Source: UBA7672 sp030824255
GTDB lineage: Bacteria; Pseudomonadota; Alphaproteobacteria; Caulobacterales; Hyphomonadaceae
DNA: 64,000 bases
NCBI GenBank assembly: GCA_942493305.1
Contig: OW818686.1
Location: forward strand, 4,030,001-4,094,000
Reading direction: 5' to 3'
Both the position numbers and the translations under genes were made by a program. Under the pieces are notes generated by a model. It saw only the letters and a program-made list of their open reading frames with translations. It was not told where the DNA came from and ran no database searches. Below are positions 34,732 to 45,691 of this stretch, piece by piece (positions within the stretch are counted from its first letter, which is position 1; each line of letters opens with the position of its first letter).

Positions 34732-34839
34732 GAACGATGGGCCTCCTGCATCTGGCTACATGATGATCAACATACTAAACCCACCCCGTCACCGCTGACG
34801 TGATCAATCGCACGCTCAGGCCGCCAGGAATACAGAAGC

Positions 34840-36011
34840 ATGCTTGCGCCGCCTGTCGAACAATCCGCGAGCACGCGCGGGGCATTGCTCTTCCTCTTCC
34901 TCGGCAACGTCGTCATCGGCTCTGGCGTCCTCGCTCCCGCCGCGATGATCAACGCGATGACCGCAGACCTCGGCGTCACGCCTGTCGCCATCGGCGCGCT
35001 GATCGGCTGGGGCGCGGTGATCCTCTGCATTGGCGCGCCGGCCTTTGGCTTCTTCACGAACCGTGTCGACCGCCGCACGCTTCTCGCCGCCTCGCTCGCG
35101 CTTTACGCCGTCGGCCACGCCGCATCGGCTTTCGCGCCCGACTACAACACGCTTCTCATCACCCGCCTGCTGATGATCAGCGGCGCCGCGATCTTCACGC
35201 CGCAGGCCGCCAGCGCCGTCGCCCTCATGGTCCCTGAACAGAAGCGCGCGAGCGCCGTCGCGATTGTCTTCATGGGCTGGGCCGTCGCCGGCGCCGTGGT
35301 CATCCCGTTCATGAGCATCCTCGGCGAAGTCCTGAACTGGCGCACCATCTATGGCGGTCTCGCCATCGCTTCCGCGCTTGCGATGGCCGGCGTCTTCCTG
35401 CTGATGCCCGTGAAGCTCTATCCCGCCCGCATGGCGCTTCGGGCCTGGGGTGAGGTCATCTCAAGGCCCGTGATCCTCATCCTGCTTGCCGCCACCTGTT
35501 TCCAGATCATCGGCCAGTTCACGCTCTTCCCCTATCTGGCCGCCGAACTGCGCCGCGCCAGCCTTGCGGATTCCCCGGCGGTCGCCATCGCGCTTGCATT
35601 GTATGGCGGGGCCGGCCTGTTCGGATCAATCATGGCCGCGCGAAGCGTGGGCTCGCTCGGCGCCGCGCGAACCCACCTCATCTGCCTCGCCGCCATGACC
35701 ATCGGCCTCATCGGCTGGTCGCTCTTCGCGACATCGCTGACCTTCGCCATCGCCAGCATCTTCATCTGGGGCCTGGGATTCGGTGCCGGCATATCGATGC
35801 AGCAGGCGCGCCTCATCTCTGTCGCGCCTGCGCTGGCCTCGGCCTCCGTCGCGCTCAACACGTCCGTGCTCTATCTGGGGCAGGCCGCCGGAACAGCCAT
35901 CGGCGCGGACCTCATCACCCGAGACCTCCCCGGCTTCATTGGCCCCGCCGGCGTCGCCTTCCTGATCCTGTCGATCGCCGCGTCCTGGTGGGCGAACAGA
36001 AAGTATGCGGC

Positions 36012-36015
<4 letters not shown>
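34840..36015 (+). CDS. MFS transporter
   Basis: A 391-residue major facilitator protein with 12 predicted membrane segments. GFFTNRVDRRTLLAASLALYAVG after segment 2 is the MFS motif A region; YNTLLITRLLMISGAA follows. It resembles the DHA1-type drug or metabolite exporters (arabinose-efflux type). With the divergent, probably iron-controlled TonB receptor it could export a siderophore or carry it across the inner membrane; this is inference from the shared operator-like sites. Its stop overlaps that of prfC by 4 bp. Confidence 0.82.
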
Positions 36016-37610
<1,595 letters not shown>

Positions 37611-37695
37611 GGGGCGGGGGAATACAGGGGAGCGCCCGAAAGGTCTACACCCGGCCCCGCCCGCGGGTTAGGCTCGGCCCGTTGGAGGGTCCGCC

Positions 37696-38478
37696 ATGGC
37701 CAAGAAGGATTGGGAGACAAAGCTTTCAGCCCCCTTTCTGAAAAGGGTCTGGCTGGAACGCGAGAAGCTTGGCGAGCGAGAGGATTACCCATTCTCCCTT
37801 CCCATTTTCCGCGATGGCTTCAGCATGGCGTTTGAAAATCCGATCACCATCATTGTTGGCGAGAACGGCACAGGCAAATCCACCATCCTCGAAGGCATCG
37901 CCGCGCTGGCTGGATACGACGAGGCTGGCGGCGGCAAGGGCTACATGCCCGTCGACCATTCTCGCGCCATTGAGGCGATGGGTGGAAAGCTCTCGGAAGC
38001 CTTGCGCGCCGCCTGGCTGCCGAAAGTCACGCGCGGCTGGTTTTTCCGGGCGGAGAGCTTCTTCAGTGTCGCTCGCTATCTTGACGGCGCACGACGTGAC
38101 GCGGCCGAAGCTGGCGCGCCCGTCGGTCCGCCACCTGACTTCCTCTCTCACTCGCACGGCGAAGGCTTCCTCCGCTTCTTTCAGGAGCGCTGCCAGCGCC
38201 AGGGCATCTTCATCTTCGACGAACCGGAGTCTGCCCTCTCACCCTCGCGCCAGATCGAGTTCCTGAAACTTCTGCGCGCTATGGACGAGTCAAAGAAATC
38301 GCAAGTCATCATGGCGACCCACTCGCCCATGCTGATGGCCTATCCCGGCGCCACGCTGCTCCGTCTCACGCCTGCGGGCCTCGAACCCACAACCCTGGAA
38401 CAGACGGACCACTATCGAGTCATGCGCGATTTTATCCTTGACCCCCACGGCTTCATCGAGTCCCACTTTTGGGAGTAA
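37696..38478 (+). CDS. AAA family ATPase (COG3910-type)
   Basis: A 260-residue soluble ATPase with an ABC/SMC-like core: Walker A VGENGTGKST (residues about 55-64), Walker B IFIFDEPESALS, and H-loop IMATHSPMLMAY. The short length and single domain match COG3910 'predicted ATPase', found widely and sometimes beside defence genes. Start ATG 37696 follows TGGAGGGTCCGCC. It converges with the RES toxin gene with 3 bp between stop codons. Cellular role not established. Confidence 0.8.
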   Translation: MAKKDWETKLSAPFLKRVWLEREKLGEREDYPFSLPIFRDGFSMAFENPITIIVGENGTGKSTILEGIAALAGYDEAGGGKGYMPVDHSRAIEAMGGKLSEALRAAWLPKVTRGWFFRAESFFSVARYLDGARRDAAEAGAPVGPPPDFLSHSHGEGFLRFFQERCQRQGIFIFDEPESALSPSRQIEFLKLLRAMDESKKSQVIMATHSPMLMAYPGATLLRLTPAGLEPTTLEQTDHYRVMRDFILDPHGFIESHFWE

Positions 38479-38481
38479 GTC

Positions 38482-39180
38482 TCACCCCGCCTTCGCCGTG
38501 AACCGCTCGCTGCCATCCCACACCAGTGTCCACTTCGCGCCCGGCCGCACATTCTGCACCAGCGCCGGCTGGAACGCGGCGAGGCACGTGCCGCCCCCGC
38601 GCCGCGTCGACGGATAGACCACGCCCCGCGCGCCCCCCGCCCGCAACTCCGTCGCCAGCACCTGTCCGGCAGGATATCCGACAGCCGGATCGGCATTCAT
38701 CGCCGCGCCATGTTTCGAGCGCGGCGTCACGCCCCGCAGGTCATGAAATGCACCCATGAATCCCGCGAGCAGCACCTGGTAGACAGCCTCGTCCTCAAAC
38801 ACGCCGATCCGCTTCAGCTCCCGTGTGCGATGGAAGCCCACCTCCTCGATCGCCGTCAGGTCCTCGAACGCGCAATACCACGCGCCGCGCGCCGGCCCGT
38901 TGAAGCGATTGCCCTCGGGCCGCGTATAGGCGAACGCTGCATTCACATACGTCGTGCCCCACGCCTTGAAGAGCAGCTCGCGCGCATCGAGATCCGAAAG
39001 CCCCGTCGCCTCCGCTTTCAAGCGGCGGCTAGTCAGCCCTTCGATCTGCGCAAGGATCGCTTCCTCTTCCTCGCTGTCGACCAGCGGCCGCAACACGGGC
39101 GGCTTGAAGTAAGCCGTCGGCACAAGCCTTACCGTGTCTGTCCGGTTGATCTCCGCCAGCGGCGGCAGGCCGCGCGTCAA
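38482..39180 (-). CDS. RES domain toxin of a toxin-antitoxin pair
   Basis: A 232-residue RES domain protein. The N-terminal part holds TVRLVPTAYFKPPVLRPL, then EGNRFNGPARGAWYCAFEDLTAIEEVGFHR (the conserved Arg, Tyr and Glu/Ser-type residues of the RES name), and a C-terminal GARGVVYPSTRRGGGTCLAAF. RES toxins (MbcT, Res) degrade cellular NAD+ and are neutralised by a Xre-type antitoxin. The start is a TTG at 39180 that overlaps the antitoxin stop (TTGA), the tight coupling usual for this system; an upstream start would lie inside the antitoxin gene. Confidence 0.85.
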   Translation of the reverse strand: MTRGLPPLAEINRTDTVRLVPTAYFKPPVLRPLVDSEEEEAILAQIEGLTSRRLKAEATGLSDLDARELLFKAWGTTYVNAAFAYTRPEGNRFNGPARGAWYCAFEDLTAIEEVGFHRTRELKRIGVFEDEAVYQVLLAGFMGAFHDLRGVTPRSKHGAAMNADPAVGYPAGQVLATELRAGGARGVVYPSTRRGGGTCLAAFQPALVQNVRPGAKWTLVWDGSERFTAKAG

Positions 39181-39611
39181 ACCCCGCCCCGCAACGCATC
39201 GACATACCCGCGCGTCTCGAGGATCGCGGGCAGGCCGCCCGCCTTCATGTAGTCCACGGGCGAGCGGTTCATGAAAGGCGCTCCAGTGTTCGCCAGCTTC
39301 GGCCAGCGATCCGCCAGCGCATCCGAGAAATAGAGATGCAGTCCCTTGTAGAGGCCCACCACGCCGCTGATCCGCATCAGCAGGTCCTGATCCGGCCGCG
39401 GACTGTCCCCCGCCTTCATCCGCGACCATGTGCGTGCGCTGACACCAAGCAGGGCCGCCGCATCGGCATTGGTCAGCCCCCACGCATCCGCCAGCCGCGC
39501 AAACGCCTTCGCCGCGACTTCAAACGTGCGATCGCCCGGCCCGGCCCGGCGCGCCTCGAAGCCCAACGCTGCAATGTCACGCACACCTCTGGCCACAGCC
39601 AACCTCGCCAT
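39177..39611 (-). CDS. Xre/MbcA/ParS-type antitoxin (DUF2384)
   Basis: A 144-residue antitoxin with an N-terminal HTH (AFARLADAWGLTNADAAALLGVSARTWSRMKAG) and the C-terminal DUF2384 part (MRISGVVGLYKGLHLYFSDALADRW ... NTGAPFMNRSPVDYM) that plugs the RES toxin active site. ATG 39611 has GGAGGCAA before it. First gene of the antitoxin-toxin operon; such antitoxins usually repress their own promoter. Confidence 0.87.
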   Translation of the reverse strand: MARLAVARGVRDIAALGFEARRAGPGDRTFEVAAKAFARLADAWGLTNADAAALLGVSARTWSRMKAGDSPRPDQDLLMRISGVVGLYKGLHLYFSDALADRWPKLANTGAPFMNRSPVDYMKAGGLPAILETRGYVDALRGGV

Positions 39612-39783
39612 TTGCCTCCATCATATACGTCAAATGGCCCAAACCTTCAAGTCAGCCCCATCCGTTTCCCGCCATGACGGTCAAAACCTCAGCCACCATA
39701 GGCAGTTATCGCCGTCTGTTCAGCGGTCGTTCAGGTGCAGATTGCCAGAAGCAGGGTGGGACTTAAACGAAGGGGACGACACG

Positions 39784-40413
39784 ATGTCCGCACGCATTCT
39801 CGCCATCGCCAGCCTTGCAGCTCTTGCGGGCGCCTGCGCGTCGTCTCCGCCGCCCCACGCTGGCGGCATGCGCACGGTGAGCTACGATCCGTCCATGCCC
39901 GGCCCGATCCAGGGCGTCGGCATCGAAGGTCAGGACATCGTCGTGATGGCGAGCCAGATGGCGAACGACCTCCTCGCCACGCCGCTCATCTCCAGCCAGC
40001 AGGTCAGCCCGCGCGTCATCGTGGATGCCGAGTATTTCTGGAACGAGAGCGCCCAGCGCATCAATCCGAACATCTTCACCGACAATTTGCGTGTGAACCT
40101 GCAGAAGGCCGCCGCAGGCCGCATCCGCTTCGTCTCCCGCGAGTCCTTCGGCATGGTCGCCGACGAGCGTGACCTGAAGCGCAACGGCACGCTCGACGCC
40201 GGCACGCTCACCCCGGTGAAAGCGCAGATGGGCGCCGACTATCGCCTGCGCGGCCGCATCACCTCCACCGAGCAGATCCAGCCGCAGCACGGCCTGATCC
40301 AGCGTTACAACCAGGTGGCGGTCGAAATGATCGACCTCGAAACCAGCGAGATCGTCTGGACCGGCATGTATAATGTCGCCCGCGCCGGCGCCGACGACGT
40401 CATCTACCGCTAG
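39784..40413 (+). CDS. lpoB: Penicillin-binding protein activator LpoB
   Basis: A 209-residue outer-membrane lipoprotein with signal and lipobox AGAC (about residue 18). The globular domain carries SRESFGMVADERDLKRNGTL, GADYRLRGRITSTEQI and the end pattern VAVEMIDLETSEIVWTGMY, characteristic of LpoB/YcfM. In enterics LpoB reaches through the peptidoglycan to activate PBP1b. Here it precedes a COG3014 gene by 15 bp, a pairing also known in gammaproteobacteria. ATG 39784 follows AAGGGGACGACACG. Confidence 0.85.
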   Translation: MSARILAIASLAALAGACASSPPPHAGGMRTVSYDPSMPGPIQGVGIEGQDIVVMASQMANDLLATPLISSQQVSPRVIVDAEYFWNESAQRINPNIFTDNLRVNLQKAAAGRIRFVSRESFGMVADERDLKRNGTLDAGTLTPVKAQMGADYRLRGRITSTEQIQPQHGLIQRYNQVAVEMIDLETSEIVWTGMYNVARAGADDVIYR

Positions 40414-40428
40414 ACGCTGGAGAGGGAG

Positions 40429-41706
40429 ATGCCGTCTCCACGCTCGAAACTGGGATCAGCCTGCGCCCTGTCCGCGCTCGCCCTCGCTGGCTGCGTCAGC
40501 ATGGACGACACCGTCAGCGTGCCCGCCGCTCAGATGGATGCCTGGCTAGCTGACAAGCCGCCCGGCACGCATCATCTCTACGCTGCCGTCCTCACCGGCG
40601 GCCCGCGCAATCGCGTGCTGAACCAGACGCGCGCCGGCCTCGCCGCCTTCGAAGCGGGCGCAGACCAGATCGCCGCCGCCTCTTTCGACGACGCGCTCAA
40701 TCAGATCGAGACAGTCTACGCCGACAATCCGAAGGCTGAAAAAGCCCGCTCCAACTTCGTCCCCGAGCGCTCGAAGGATTTCAAGGGCGAAGCGTATGAG
40801 CGCGCCATGGCGTTCTACTATCGCGGCCTGATCTATCTCGCGCAGGGCGATTACGGCAACGCCCGCGCCGTCTTCCAGGGCGGCCAGCTGCAGGACGCCT
40901 TCGCCGAGAACGAGCGCTACCAGTCGGACTTCGCCGTGCTCGATGTGCTGTCCGGCTGGGCCTCCCAGTGCGAAGGCAACCCCGTCCTCGCCCGCGAATT
41001 CTACGGCCGCGCGCTCTCCGTACGCCCCGACATCCACATCCCCGCGTCTGGCGACACCATCCTCGCCATCGCCGACATGGGCCTCTCGCCGATGAAAGTG
41101 GGCGACGGCGACTACGGCGAATACCTCACCTACCTCCCGCCCGATCGTGTGCCCGAAGCGGCCGCCGACTTCGTCGCGGGCGGCATCGTCTACGCAACGC
41201 GCGCAGGCGAAGACCTTTACTGGCAGGCGTCCACGCGCGGCGGACGGCAGGTCGACAAGGTCCTCGCCGGCAAGGCCCAGTTCAAGGACACGACCGCAGG
41301 CGTCGCCATCGCCGCTCTCGCGCTCACGGATGTCGCGCTCGATGTCGCTGCCTGGAACTCCTGGGACGACTGGCATGATGGCGGCGACGACACGGACGCA
41401 GCCCTCGCCTGGGCGGCCGGCCTCGCCGTCATAGGCATCGGCGCGCTCGCCATGTCGCACAACACACACCCCGAAGCCGACACGCGCTACTGGGACAACC
41501 TCCCGGCGCAGATCAACTACACCAGCCTGCCGCCCGGCGCATACCCGACCGAGATCGTCTACAAGGACGCTTACGGCGCCACGCTCGGCAGCGACGACGT
41601 GCGCGTCCGCATGGACCCCCAAGGCAAGTGCGGCCTCGTCTACGCCAAGTCGCGCCGCGCGGCAGAGATCCCGTCCCTGCCGCCCAACGCCGCGCTCAGC
41701 CAGTGA
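40429..41706 (+). CDS. COG3014 family lipoprotein
   Basis: A 425-residue lipoprotein (lipobox LAGC, about residue 22). TPR-like helices occupy residues 60-200 (AFYYRGLIYLAQGDYGNARAVFQGGQL), and a hydrophobic region near 310-340 (VAIAALALTDVALDVAAW ... AAGLAVIGIGALAMS) precedes a beta-rich C-terminus. The COG3014 family is regularly adjacent to lpoB, as here with a 15-bp gap, so the two probably act together in cell-wall synthesis. Function not established. Confidence 0.75.
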   Translation: MPSPRSKLGSACALSALALAGCVSMDDTVSVPAAQMDAWLADKPPGTHHLYAAVLTGGPRNRVLNQTRAGLAAFEAGADQIAAASFDDALNQIETVYADNPKAEKARSNFVPERSKDFKGEAYERAMAFYYRGLIYLAQGDYGNARAVFQGGQLQDAFAENERYQSDFAVLDVLSGWASQCEGNPVLAREFYGRALSVRPDIHIPASGDTILAIADMGLSPMKVGDGDYGEYLTYLPPDRVPEAAADFVAGGIVYATRAGEDLYWQASTRGGRQVDKVLAGKAQFKDTTAGVAIAALALTDVALDVAAWNSWDDWHDGGDDTDAALAWAAGLAVIGIGALAMSHNTHPEADTRYWDNLPAQINYTSLPPGAYPTEIVYKDAYGATLGSDDVRVRMDPQGKCGLVYAKSRRAAEIPSLPPNAALSQ

Positions 41707-41715
41707 TGCCGGGAC

Positions 41716-42261
41716 TTACTGCTTGAACATCCAGTAGACGTGCAGGTCATAGTCGTCGCTGGCGTCGTAGGATTTCTCCAGCACGACCCGCGCATAGTCC
41801 GTGTCGCCAAAGTCGACGAGCCCGGCGGAAAGCCCCGCCGTGGGCACCTCGCCCGAGAAGCCGACCACGCGATAGCGTCCGCCCATGAACGCCTCGCTGG
41901 CCTCGCGCTCGGAGAACCCGGCCTTCAGGCACGCCCAGGCCGATTCCATCACCTGGTTCGCCGCCTCGGCATTCGCCGACTGTCCCTCGCACCACAGATG
42001 GTGCTCCCAGTAATCCGAAATCGTGTCGATCGCCTTGTTCGACGACAGCCGGCAAGTGGTGAACCCGCCCACCTGCTTCTTCGAGGTGTAGGTGATGTCG
42101 TCCGCGTCCTGCTCGATCTCCCCGCCCTGCAGCGCCCTGACCTGCGCATGGCTATACGCCATCATCTGCGGAATTTCCGTGCATGACGCCGCCTGCGCGT
42201 GCGCCGCGCCAATGCCGGCAGCCATCAGCACAGCGCTGCCGATAATCCCCACGACTTTCAT
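41716..42261 (-). CDS. Hypothetical secreted protein
   Basis: A 181-residue protein with a signal peptide (cleavage near AHAQA, residue 23) and cysteines at ASCTE, TTCRL, LWCEG and AWACL that could form two disulfide bonds. Start ATG 42261 has GGAGGGGCTAC before it. Convergent with the COG3014 gene and divergent from the protease gene. No family recognised. Confidence 0.62.
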   Translation of the reverse strand: MKVVGIIGSAVLMAAGIGAAHAQAASCTEIPQMMAYSHAQVRALQGGEIEQDADDITYTSKKQVGGFTTCRLSSNKAIDTISDYWEHHLWCEGQSANAEAANQVMESAWACLKAGFSEREASEAFMGGRYRVVGFSGEVPTAGLSAGLVDFGDTDYARVVLEKSYDASDDYDLHVYWMFKQ

Positions 42262-42394
42262 GTAGCCCCTCCAGAATCCCGTGGAGATAGTGCCCCCGCC
42301 CTCGTCCCCGTCAACGCGTTTGTGCATCTCGCGCCATTGCCAAGCGCCCGCCCCCATAGAATCCTCATCGCTGTCCGATCGGAGAAGTCTCTTC

Positions 42395-43804
42395 ATGCGT
42401 CTGCCCTTGCGGATGAAGCTTGCAGCGCTCGCCCTCGCCGCCATCGCCTTTGCTCCCGCCGCCAGCCCCTTCGCCGTCAGCGATCCCTCGGGCATCGGCC
42501 CCGCCCGTAGTCTCGACCGCACGGAGCGCTGGGACATTCCCGATGCGCTCGACGGCCTCGACTACGTGATCCACGACAGCGTCTGCACCGAACTCCGCTT
42601 CATCGACGGTTCCAGCTGCGATGACATCAAGGCCGCCATCCGCGAGATGTTCGATCTCTGGACGGTCGGCCACGCCTACCTCCACTTCCGCGACATCTCG
42701 GCCAGCCACAGCATCTTCACCAAGCGCGGCGAAAGCGGCGTCACCGAGATCGGCGTCGCCACCATGGCCGCCGCCCGCAACAACTGGTTGCCCTGGGCCA
42801 GCGACAATCAGGAAAAGATCGCCATCGCCCACACGCGCTCCCTGCGCAAACCGAACGGCCAGTCCGCCATCCTCGAAGCCACCGTCCTCGTCAACGAAGC
42901 ACTCTGCTTCTACCTCGACTTCGACCGCATAGACTGGGAGCAGCAGAAATCCTGCCCCGGCATCGACACCACCGCCCCCGCCACCGCCCACAAATTCCGC
43001 GACGCCATGGCGCACGAGATCGGCCACGTCCTCGGCCTCGAACACCCGGACCTCGAAAGCGGCGTCAACTTCGACAGCGACACCATCCGCGACAATGCCA
43101 TCGCGATCGACTGCACCGATCCCGCGGTCGGCCTGCGCCCCACCAGCAATGTCTCGATCTATTCCGTGATGAACCGCTCGGCCGATTATCCCATCGAGCG
43201 CGGCCTCAGCCATGATGATCTCGCCGGCCGCAACTTCCTCTATCCGGCGTGCGAGTCCGGCCCCATCGCGTTCGACGCCTCGCCCATGCTGCCTTACACC
43301 GCCCTGGTCGCAGTCGCCGACGAACAGGGCTGGGAAACCGGCGCGATCACCGTCTCCGCCTGGAACCCCGTCACCAGCGTCCGCCGCGCCATGGCGTCAT
43401 GCGCCGAGAAGTACGCGCAGGACCGTTGCCGCTATGCCGGCGGCGCGCGCGAATGGATTGAAACGTCCGCCCGCACCAGCAGCCTCCCGAAAACCAGCGA
43501 GTCCGAAAAGCGCCTCGTCACCCTCGCCTTTGGCACAGGCGCGACGCAGCAGGATGCCGAAGCCTCCCTCAAGGCGCAGTGCGACGACACCAGGGACACA
43601 GTGCTCTGTCTCTCGATCGGCGGCTTCGCGCCCAATGAGGATGATCCGCCCTGGCTCACCCTGCCGGACGCGACCCCTCCCGCACCTTCTCCGTCAGGAA
43701 ATGCCGCCCCGCGCGGTCCTCGATCTCCACCACCCAGAGGTCGCGGTCGCTCTTCAGCCGGCGCGCAATCGTCTCGTCCACGGCCGGCTCGTCCGGCAGG
43801 TTGA
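42395..43804 (+). CDS. Matrixin-like zinc metalloprotease, secreted
   Basis: A 469-residue protein with a signal peptide (about 1-25). The metzincin zinc site HEIGHVLGLEH (residues 207-217: His207, His211, His217 with catalytic Glu208) and the Met-turn SVMN at about 262 place it in the matrixin-like M10 group. The C-terminal part (from about 300) holds three or four cysteines in a separate domain (ASCAEKYAQDRCRYAGG; SLKAQCDD; DTVLCLSIGG), resembling a DUF4189-like motif. The last 50 residues are Pro/Arg-rich and overlap the DUF1491 gene by 149 bp on the opposite strand. ATG 42395 follows GGAGAAGTCTCTTC. Confidence 0.78.
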   Translation: MRLPLRMKLAALALAAIAFAPAASPFAVSDPSGIGPARSLDRTERWDIPDALDGLDYVIHDSVCTELRFIDGSSCDDIKAAIREMFDLWTVGHAYLHFRDISASHSIFTKRGESGVTEIGVATMAAARNNWLPWASDNQEKIAIAHTRSLRKPNGQSAILEATVLVNEALCFYLDFDRIDWEQQKSCPGIDTTAPATAHKFRDAMAHEIGHVLGLEHPDLESGVNFDSDTIRDNAIAIDCTDPAVGLRPTSNVSIYSVMNRSADYPIERGLSHDDLAGRNFLYPACESGPIAFDASPMLPYTALVAVADEQGWETGAITVSAWNPVTSVRRAMASCAEKYAQDRCRYAGGAREWIETSARTSSLPKTSESEKRLVTLAFGTGATQQDAEASLKAQCDDTRDTVLCLSIGGFAPNEDDPPWLTLPDATPPAPSPSGNAAPRGPRSPPPRGRGRSSAGAQSSRPRPARPAG

Positions 43805-44003
43805 GCTGCTCGAACTCGGTCGGCCCCTCCGGGTTGAACGCCGGTGCGAACAACAGCGCATCGCCGCGCGCGCGCGCCACTTTCACCAGCACATCGCCCC
43901 GGTCCTCGTCCCCGCGATGGACAATCGTGGCGAAAGCGCCGGCCGAGCTGGCGCGGCGGAGAAGGGCTGACACCCAGATATGTGAAGGAATCTCGCGAGG
44001 CAT
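43656..44003 (-). CDS. DUF1491 family protein
   Basis: A 115-residue protein typical of DUF1491, found in most alphaproteobacteria. The start PSHIWVSALLRRASSAGAFATIVHRGDEDRG and the end DLWVVEIEDRAGRHFLTE are family hallmarks. ATG 44003 matches the family start; a GTG at 44018 is an alternative. The 3' end overlaps the end of the convergent protease gene by 149 bp, an unusually long antisense overlap. Role unknown. Confidence 0.8.
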   Translation of the reverse strand: MPREIPSHIWVSALLRRASSAGAFATIVHRGDEDRGDVLVKVARARGDALLFAPAFNPEGPTEFEQLNLPDEPAVDETIARRLKSDRDLWVVEIEDRAGRHFLTEKVREGSRPAG

Positions 44004-44087
44004 GCCGTCGTTTACCACAAATGCGCTGTCTGGCGCCTGCTTTGCACCATTACTGACAACCCCGCGTAAACGATTGTGGCAAAGCCC

Positions 44088-44237
44088 ATGTCCGAAGCCG
44101 TCTCTTTCATCGCCAGCCAGCCCTCGGCTGAGGCGGCGCGCGTCGGCGTTTACATTCTGGCCGCGGTCATTGGCCTGCTCGTCTGCGGCCTCGTTTCGCT
44201 GGCGAAGGAACTCCGGCAGGAAGCCGAAGGCCTCTGA
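44088..44237 (+). CDS. Small membrane protein (49 aa)
   Basis: MSEAVSFIASQPSAEAARVG is followed by a single hydrophobic span (VYILAAVIGLLVCGLVSLA) and a charged tail ending in EAEGL. Open from ATG 44088 to TGA 44237, with no strong ribosome binding site, but hydrophobicity and GC pattern at third positions fit a real gene. It precedes the secreted-protein gene at 44290. Confidence 0.5.
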   Translation: MSEAVSFIASQPSAEAARVGVYILAAVIGLLVCGLVSLAKELRQEAEGL

Positions 44238-44289
44238 ACTGCCGCGTTCCGTAAACGCATCCTAAACAGCCCCGGCCTAGCGTGCCGCC

Positions 44290-45201
44290 ATGCTGGCGCG
44301 CGCGCTCTCCCTTGCCGTTCTTGCCGCCGTCGCCGCGCCTCACGCCGCTGCCGACGATACCGAGGCCCTGCGCCGCACATGGCTCGAGCGCGTCGCCATC
44401 GGCGCCGCCGACAAGGTCTGCGGCCTGTTCTCCGAGGGCGAGCGCATGGCGCTCAACTCCGGCATCTATCAGGCTGAAGGCGAACTCCTCCGCTCCGGCC
44501 ACAGCCGCGCCGAGATGAAGAACCTCGCCACGCAGGTGACCAACCACGCTGAATCGCTCGGCTGCACCCACGCAGAGATCGTCTCCGTGTCCGCCACCGT
44601 CCGCAACAGCTACCGCCAGTTCGCGAAGACCTCCTACATCGAATACCCTGCGCCGCGCTCCACCTGGGGCGCCTCGCGATCCGAGCATGATCGCTGGGCC
44701 GCCAGCCAGACCGACAAGACCAGCGGACTTATCCTTGGCCTCCGCCGCGTGCCCGGACAGGCAGACGCTTCGCGCATGGCCATCGCCATGCCCGCGCGCG
44801 GCGTCACGCCCGCCTCGGCCCAGCTCGTCTTCCGCGACAACGACAAGATGGCGGAGCCATGGTTCGGCTCGCTCTCCGGCAAGTCGGACAAGCTCGCTCC
44901 CGCCCCGCGCGCCACCTCGCGCATCTACTGGGCCAACAAGGTCATGAGCGGCAAGAACGAACTCGGCGATCCGATCTGGATCTTCACCTTCGATCCCGCC
45001 GTCGTTGATGCGCTCGAACTTCTCGATCCGCGCGAAGCCATCCAGGTCAATCTGCTCCCCGCGCCGCGCGCGAAGGATCAGGCCATGAAAAGCATCATCT
45101 ACGAAATCGGCGATTTCCGCGCCGCTCGCGCCTTCTCGATGATCCCGAAATCCGAAGGCACGACCGCCGCCGTGCAGACCGCAGCCGCCGGCGGACACTG
45201 A
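44290..45201 (+). CDS. Hypothetical secreted protein
   Basis: A 303-residue protein with a signal peptide (cleavage near HAAA, residue 21), a helical N-terminal region and a beta-rich C-terminal half. Two cysteines (DKVCGLF and LGCTHAE) may pair. It ends 2 bp before the GtrA gene, so the two are probably one transcript. No domain recognised. Confidence 0.6.
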   Translation: MLARALSLAVLAAVAAPHAAADDTEALRRTWLERVAIGAADKVCGLFSEGERMALNSGIYQAEGELLRSGHSRAEMKNLATQVTNHAESLGCTHAEIVSVSATVRNSYRQFAKTSYIEYPAPRSTWGASRSEHDRWAASQTDKTSGLILGLRRVPGQADASRMAIAMPARGVTPASAQLVFRDNDKMAEPWFGSLSGKSDKLAPAPRATSRIYWANKVMSGKNELGDPIWIFTFDPAVVDALELLDPREAIQVNLLPAPRAKDQAMKSIIYEIGDFRAARAFSMIPKSEGTTAAVQTAAAGGH

Positions 45202-45203
45202 TC

Positions 45204-45632
45204 ATGCAGGCGCCCCGCAACACCGGCATCCGCTTCGCCATCGCCTCGCTCGCCGCGCTCGCCGCAGACTTCCTGCTGACGCTCGCCCTGCACGGCTTTT
45301 CGCCGCTGCCGCTTTATGTGTGCGCCGCCATCTCCTTCGTCGCCATCGGCTGCGCGTTCTACTTCGTCCACGAGCACTGGACCTTCCACGATGACGCCTC
45401 GCGCAACTCGCCCACACGCATGGCGAAGAACCTCGTCGTCCTCGGCTGCGCCTTCACCGCCCGCGTCGGCATCATTGCGATTCTGGAATCACTGCAGCAA
45501 CCCGACAACCTGCTCGCCAGCCTCTATATACTCGCCGGCGCCGGCGTCTCCTTCTCCGTGAACTACCTTGCAAACCGCGTCTGGGTGTTCGCCGGACGCA
45601 CGCCAGCACGCCCCACATCCCAAGGCCATTGA
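45204..45632 (+). CDS. GtrA family membrane protein
   Basis: A 142-residue protein with four membrane segments and the GtrA pattern (RFAIASLAALAADFLLTLAL at the start, FYFVHEHWTFHDD in the middle, FSVNYLANRVWVF at the end). GtrA-type proteins help transfer polyprenyl-linked sugars across the inner membrane for surface polysaccharide changes. No glycosyltransferase is adjacent. It follows the secreted-protein gene by 2 bp. Confidence 0.85.
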   Translation: MQAPRNTGIRFAIASLAALAADFLLTLALHGFSPLPLYVCAAISFVAIGCAFYFVHEHWTFHDDASRNSPTRMAKNLVVLGCAFTARVGIIAILESLQQPDNLLASLYILAGAGVSFSVNYLANRVWVFAGRTPARPTSQGH

Positions 45633-45691
45633 TTGCCCGCGCAGGACAGGCATGATGTCAGCCCTGCGTCAGATTCCAGAGTGCCCGTCCC

